Shown piece after piece: positions 21,196-23,853 of a DNA stretch of 23,853 nt. The position numbers were made by a program, and so were the translations under genes. The stretch covers positions 1 to 23,853 of the forward strand of contig JBBTCJ010000012.1 in NCBI GenBank assembly GCA_038043285.1, in the 5' to 3' direction. The notes beneath the pieces are model-generated. The model was not told where the DNA came from, searched no databases, and saw only the letters and a list, made by a program, of their open reading frames with translations. The stretch comes from JBBTCJ01 sp038043285. GTDB lineage: Bacteria > Planctomycetota > Phycisphaerae > UBA1845. Every line of letters starts with the position of its first letter. Position 1 is the stretch's first letter.

Positions 21196-22308
21196 CTACT
21201 TGATGGCCACCGGCTGCGGGGAGACGTTGGCGAGCATTCGCTCCAGGGCCAGCCGGGCGAGTCGCTTGGTTTCGGGATCCACGCGGATGGGGTTGACGAC
21301 GCGACCGTCGGCCAGATTGTCCAGCGTCCACAGCAAATGTTTCGGGTCGATGCGGTACATGGTGGCGCAGAGGCACTGAATGCCCGCCAGCGAGCGCACC
21401 GTTTTGTCGGAACAGGTGTTGGCCAGGCGGCTGACGAGGTGAATCTCCGTGCCGATCGCCCATTTCGATCCCGGCGGCGATTCGCGGACGGTCTTGATGA
21501 TGAACTCGGTGCTCCCGGCGAGATCCGCCTTCTGCACGACCTCCCACCGGCATTCTGGGTGAACGAGGATCTTAAACTCTGAGTCTATGCGGCGAATCTC
21601 GTCGCACTGGTTGGTGGTGAACAATTCGTGAACGCTGCAATGACCCTTCCAGAGAATGATCCTGGCGTCGCGGACCTGTTGTCGCGTCAGCCCGCCGCGC
21701 GGAAGGTGCGGGTCGTACACCACCATCTCGTCCAGCCCGATGCCCATGCGGTAGGCCGTGTTTCGCCCCAGGTGCTGATCGGGCAGGAACATGGCCTTGT
21801 CGCCCTGCGAGAACGCCCATTCGAGCACCTTCGAGGCGTTGCTGCTGGTGCAGCACGCACCGCCGTGTCCGCCGCAGAAGGCCTTGATCGACGCGGCTGA
21901 GTTGACGTAGGTGATGGGGACGACGTGGACGCCGCATTCCTCGACGACGTAGTCCCAGGCCTCCTCGACCTGGTCGATGTCGGCCATGTCCGCCATGCTG
22001 CAACCGGCGGTGAGGTCGGGAAGAATGACCGTCACCCGATCGTCGGTAAGGATGTCCGCCGACTCGGCCATGAAGTGCACGCCGCAGAAGACGATGTACT
22101 CCGCCTGCTTCTGCGTGGCGCCGACCTGCGAAAGCTTGAGGCTGTCGCCGGTGAAGTCGGCGAACCGGATTACCTCGTCCTGCTGGTAATGGTGGCCGAG
22201 GATGACCACGCGGGAACCGAGTTGGCGTTTTCGTTCCGTGATGGCCGAGCACAACTGCTCGTCGGTCATCGAGGCGTACTTCGGCGGCAGCGGAGGTTGA
22301 TAGAGCAT
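21196..22308 (-). CDS. nadA: Quinolinate synthase NadA
   Basis: 4Fe-4S enzyme condensing iminoaspartate with dihydroxyacetone phosphate to quinolinate, the second step of de novo NAD synthesis and the source of the NadC substrate. The 370-residue product has ILGHHYQQDEV (36-46), GDSLKLS (54-60), CGVHFMAESADIL (75-87), PDLTAGCSMAD (97-107; cluster ligand C103), YVNSAASIKAF (134-144), HPECRWEV (250-257; C253) and a third cluster Cys at 312 or 314 in CLCATMYRID. It belongs to the longer class with the extra CGGHGGACCTSSNA segment (145-158). ATG 22308 is the family-like start, though its ribosome binding site is weak. A good promoter lies about 95 bases upstream with a GC-rich leader hairpin between. 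rdgB follows downstream. Confidence 0.97.
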   Translation of the reverse strand: MLYQPPLPPKYASMTDEQLCSAITERKRQLGSRVVILGHHYQQDEVIRFADFTGDSLKLSQVGATQKQAEYIVFCGVHFMAESADILTDDRVTVILPDLTAGCSMADMADIDQVEEAWDYVVEECGVHVVPITYVNSAASIKAFCGGHGGACCTSSNASKVLEWAFSQGDKAMFLPDQHLGRNTAYRMGIGLDEMVVYDPHLPRGGLTRQQVRDARIILWKGHCSVHELFTTNQCDEIRRIDSEFKILVHPECRWEVVQKADLAGSTEFIIKTVRESPPGSKWAIGTEIHLVSRLANTCSDKTVRSLAGIQCLCATMYRIDPKHLLWTLDNLADGRVVNPIRVDPETKRLARLALERMLANVSPQPVAIK

Positions 22309-22362
22309 GGGCGGATTCCGACGGCCTCCCCGGTCGCACGCGCTGTCGCCGGGCGGGTTGTG

Positions 22363-22389
22363 CCCACCGCGGTCGCGGCGGCCGGTGGG
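22363..22389 (-). promoter_or_regulatory. Leader hairpin between nadA promoter and start
   Basis: CCCACCG (22363-22369) and CGGTGGG (22383-22389) form a 7-bp stem with a GC-rich 13-base loop inside the predicted 5' leader of nadA. It may be a regulatory structure, but no known NAD-responsive riboswitch consensus was recognised. Confidence 0.3.
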
Positions 22390-22403
22390 ACGTTTCCTGT
22401 CGT

Positions 22404-22432
22404 ATTGTATCGGCGGAAAAGGCGAAGTTCAA
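22404..22432 (-). promoter_or_regulatory. Sigma-70-like promoter of nadA
   Basis: On the minus strand TTGAAC (22432-22427) and TACAAT (22409-22404; 5 of 6) are separated by exactly 17 bases. The start point would be near 22397, giving a leader of about 90 bases before the ATG at 22308. Confidence 0.6.
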
Positions 22433-22785
22433 AACCGGGTTGACCGCATGGTTTCGGCTGGGAGGCGGCGCATCGCCGCCCGCCTGGGCCTCGAATCATC
22501 TCTCCACTCCCAAGGAAGGCCAAGAAAGATCCCGGAAAAGTTAGAATGTTCCCCATCGCGCCCATCCCGATCCCACCCCATCCCGCCTGTCGCGCTTGGA
22601 TTGGGGCATCGCCATTGGGCGGTTCATAAAGCATCACTGTCAGATGGCTTCGTTTGGTTTTTTGCAGGCGGCACCCTGTGGCCCACGTTCACGGCGAGGG
22701 CGGCAAGCGGCCCTGCCGAACATTATCCTAACAAGTGGAGGGACGGAGTCAAGGGGCTTTTTGGGGGGGATTCTGCGCGGGTGGT

Positions 22786-22816
22786 CACGGCAGGCGCAAG
22801 CACCTGGCCTACCGTG
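22786..22816. other. Imperfect 10-bp hairpin around the first short repeat
   Basis: CACGGCAGGC (22786-22795) pairs with GCCTACCGTG (22807-22816) with one mismatch and an 11-base loop. It lies downstream of the minus-strand surface-protein gene but has no T-tract, so it is a weak terminator candidate. Confidence 0.3.
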
Positions 22817-22904
22817 CTGGTGGTGCGATCCGCCCACGATCATCGCCTCCCCCACCTCCTACGGAGATGGGCCACCCGGCCGAAGCACCTGCGCTACCGG
22901 GCTG
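22798..22904. repeat. Pair of imperfect 22-base direct repeats
   Basis: Segments 22798-22819 and 22883-22904 match at 19 of 22 positions, both beginning AAGCACCTG and containing CTACCG. Spacing start to start is 85 bases. The function is unknown; they could be remnants of a dispersed intergenic repeat. Confidence 0.5.
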
Positions 22905-22907
22905 ACG

Positions 22908-23853
22908 TTATGAGATCGTGCGAAAACAGTTGCGACGAAGGCAGGCAATCTTGACCGCGCAGAGTAGCAGCAAGGCGAGGCAGACAAGACCCCAAGCGGT
23001 GGTGGTCGGGATCGGCCTGAAGTCCAGGCAGTCGGGGATGCCGTCTTGGTCAGCGTCCGGTCGATCGTCGGCGCCCGGGCATTGATCCAGGCAATCGGGC
23101 ACGGTGTCCCCGTCGGCGTCGCTGTCGGGAACGCCGCAGCCGCATGGGCCGGGCGACGATTTGTCGGGATCGGCGGGACAGCCGTCGCCGCAGGCCGCGT
23201 CGAGTGTGTCGCCGTCGGCGTCCAGGTCGCAAGTCAGCGTCGGAACCATGCCGCCTTTGGCGCTGCAACACAGCGGATCAAGCTCGATACATTCGCCGTC
23301 CACGCAGCAGGATTGCGGAGCCGAGCACGCCGCGCCGGGGGTGAAGCTCCCGGGTAGCGAAGCGCACTCGGTTTCCTCGGAATCCATGCAGGATCCGTCG
23401 GCCAGGCAGCAGGCGCCGAGGGAAAGAACCGTGTACTCGACGGTGTTGGGCGTCCCCCCGGCGTTGAACGTGAAGCGCGTCGTAAAGCCGACGGGCAGCG
23501 GCTGATCGAGGACGATCTCGACGGTGTCGGGTTCGCCGCCTTCAGGGCGACGAACCCAGGAAACCACGGGAATGGTGAATGCCGATTGCGGAATGGTGAG
23601 ATCGCCCGCGAAGCCCTCGTCTTTCCGCATCCCCAATTCCGCATTCGCGGTTGGGCCAGGCAGTACTTCGACGGCCACGTCGGTGACGTAGACGAACCCC
23701 GGGCGGTCAAAGGTGACGCGGAAGCGGTCGAAGCCGGGACGTACGTTCACGTCAACGACGCCCTGGGGCGGGTCGGAGGCCGCCACGGCCTCGCCGTCGC
23801 CCAGCGTGCCGTAACGGACAAAGTCCCATTCGTTTCGAATGGTCGTTCCGTCA
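22908..23853 (-). CDS. Cys-rich calcium-repeat surface protein with C-terminal sorting tail (5' part beyond window)
   Basis: The frame is open to the window edge, so the N-terminus (and any signal peptide) lies outside; the visible 314 residues are the C-terminal part. Beta-rich sequence comes first (for example FRVTFDRPGFVYVTDVAVEV). A Cys-rich block follows, with paired motifs GACCLADGSC and SCCVDGEC, a style frequent in planctomycete exported proteins. Then come thrombospondin-3-like calcium loops: DLDADGDTLDAACGDGCP, DSDADGDTVPDCLDQCP and DADQDGIPDCLD. The last 34 residues begin IPTTTAWG and continue with a hydrophobic helix and basic LRRN, closely matching the IPTL-CTERM plan (sorting motif, membrane anchor, Arg). 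It is therefore probably exported and processed or anchored at the cell surface. The real start is not visible; the GTG at 23786 is internal to the open frame. Function unknown. Confidence 0.8.
   Translation of the reverse strand, partial: DGTTIRNEWDFVRYGTLGDGEAVAASDPPQGVVDVNVRPGFDRFRVTFDRPGFVYVTDVAVEVLPGPTANAELGMRKDEGFAGDLTIPQSAFTIPVVSWVRRPEGGEPDTVEIVLDQPLPVGFTTRFTFNAGGTPNTVEYTVLSLGACCLADGSCMDSEETECASLPGSFTPGAACSAPQSCCVDGECIELDPLCCSAKGGMVPTLTCDLDADGDTLDAACGDGCPADPDKSSPGPCGCGVPDSDADGDTVPDCLDQCPGADDRPDADQDGIPDCLDFRPIPTTTAWGLVCLALLLLCAVKIACLRRNCFRTIS

Larger units (their letters stand above)
22309..22907. other. Long intergenic region between nadA and the surface-protein gene
   Basis: About 600 bases without a convincing gene. 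The part next to nadA holds its promoter and leader hairpin. The rest carries only out-of-character open frames with no motif or ribosome binding site. Near 22786-22904 there are two similar 22-base segments and a hairpin (separate entries). It also contains the region downstream of the minus-strand gene that ends at 22908. Confidence 0.55.

Noticed and set aside
22309..22403. NAD riboswitch before nadA
   Set aside because: A stem is present but no match to the riboswitch consensus was recognised; kept only as a leader hairpin.
22870..22910. tRNA-like text on the minus strand (CCCGGTAGCGCAGGTGC resembles a D-arm)
   Set aside because: No acceptor stem, anticodon arm or T-arm could be fitted around it.
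1..23853. CRISPR arrays, insertion sequences, integrase or phage genes
   Set aside because: No regularly spaced repeats, transposase motifs or att-like duplications were seen.

Overview
The window comes from a GC-rich bacterium, most likely a planctomycete or a close relative. This is an inference. It rests on (i) two exported proteins ending in Cys-rich or Asp/Asn-rich calcium-repeat segments followed by a Pro...Trp-Gly / hydrophobic / Arg tail like the IPTL/PEP-CTERM sorting signals common in Planctomycetes, (ii) many signal-peptide and lipoprotein genes, and (iii) giant multiheme cytochromes fused to membrane cytochrome b. No rRNA, tRNA, CRISPR array, transposase or phage gene was found.

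Layout. 1-863: 5' part of an NtrC-type sigma-54 response regulator (minus), cut by the window edge. 1047-4275: three minus-strand genes, a polysaccharide-export lipoprotein, an exported protein of unknown function, and queE, which overlaps the unknown gene by 4 bases and carries an in-frame palindromic repeat insertion. 4564-4857: a small MazG-type pyrophosphohydrolase with a Cys-rich tail. 5197-10336: the centrepiece, two tandem plus-strand genes encoding periplasmic multiheme c-type cytochromes (19 and 11 CXXCH motifs) fused to C-terminal membrane cytochrome b domains. 10517-12649: an oligopeptidase B homologue with a lipoprotein signal. 12743-14221: a secreted M28 metallopeptidase, convergent with it. 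14522-16378: a subtilisin-like lipoprotein with Ig-like repeats. 16463-18471: nadC overlapping an SGNH-hydrolase-like membrane protein. 18561-20339: a second, unrelated-looking subtilase with its own strong promoter and a C-terminal sorting tail. 20474-21094 and 21196-22308 (minus): rdgB and nadA. 22309-22907: about 600 bases without a gene. 22908-23853: the 3' part of a Cys-rich, calcium-repeat surface protein with a sorting tail.

How the genes fit together. The two cytochromes look like a self-contained quinone-to-periplasm electron conduit: the cytochrome b part would exchange electrons with membrane quinones and the fused heme chain would carry them into the periplasm. No catalytic subunit lies nearby, so the terminal donor or acceptor is unknown. 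nadA and nadC supply two steps of de novo NAD synthesis; nadB is not in the window. MazG and RdgB both remove unwanted nucleoside triphosphates. Four peptidases (S9, M28 and two S8), all with export signals, suggest an extracytoplasmic protein-degrading lifestyle. The rest is ordinary housekeeping or cell-surface function.
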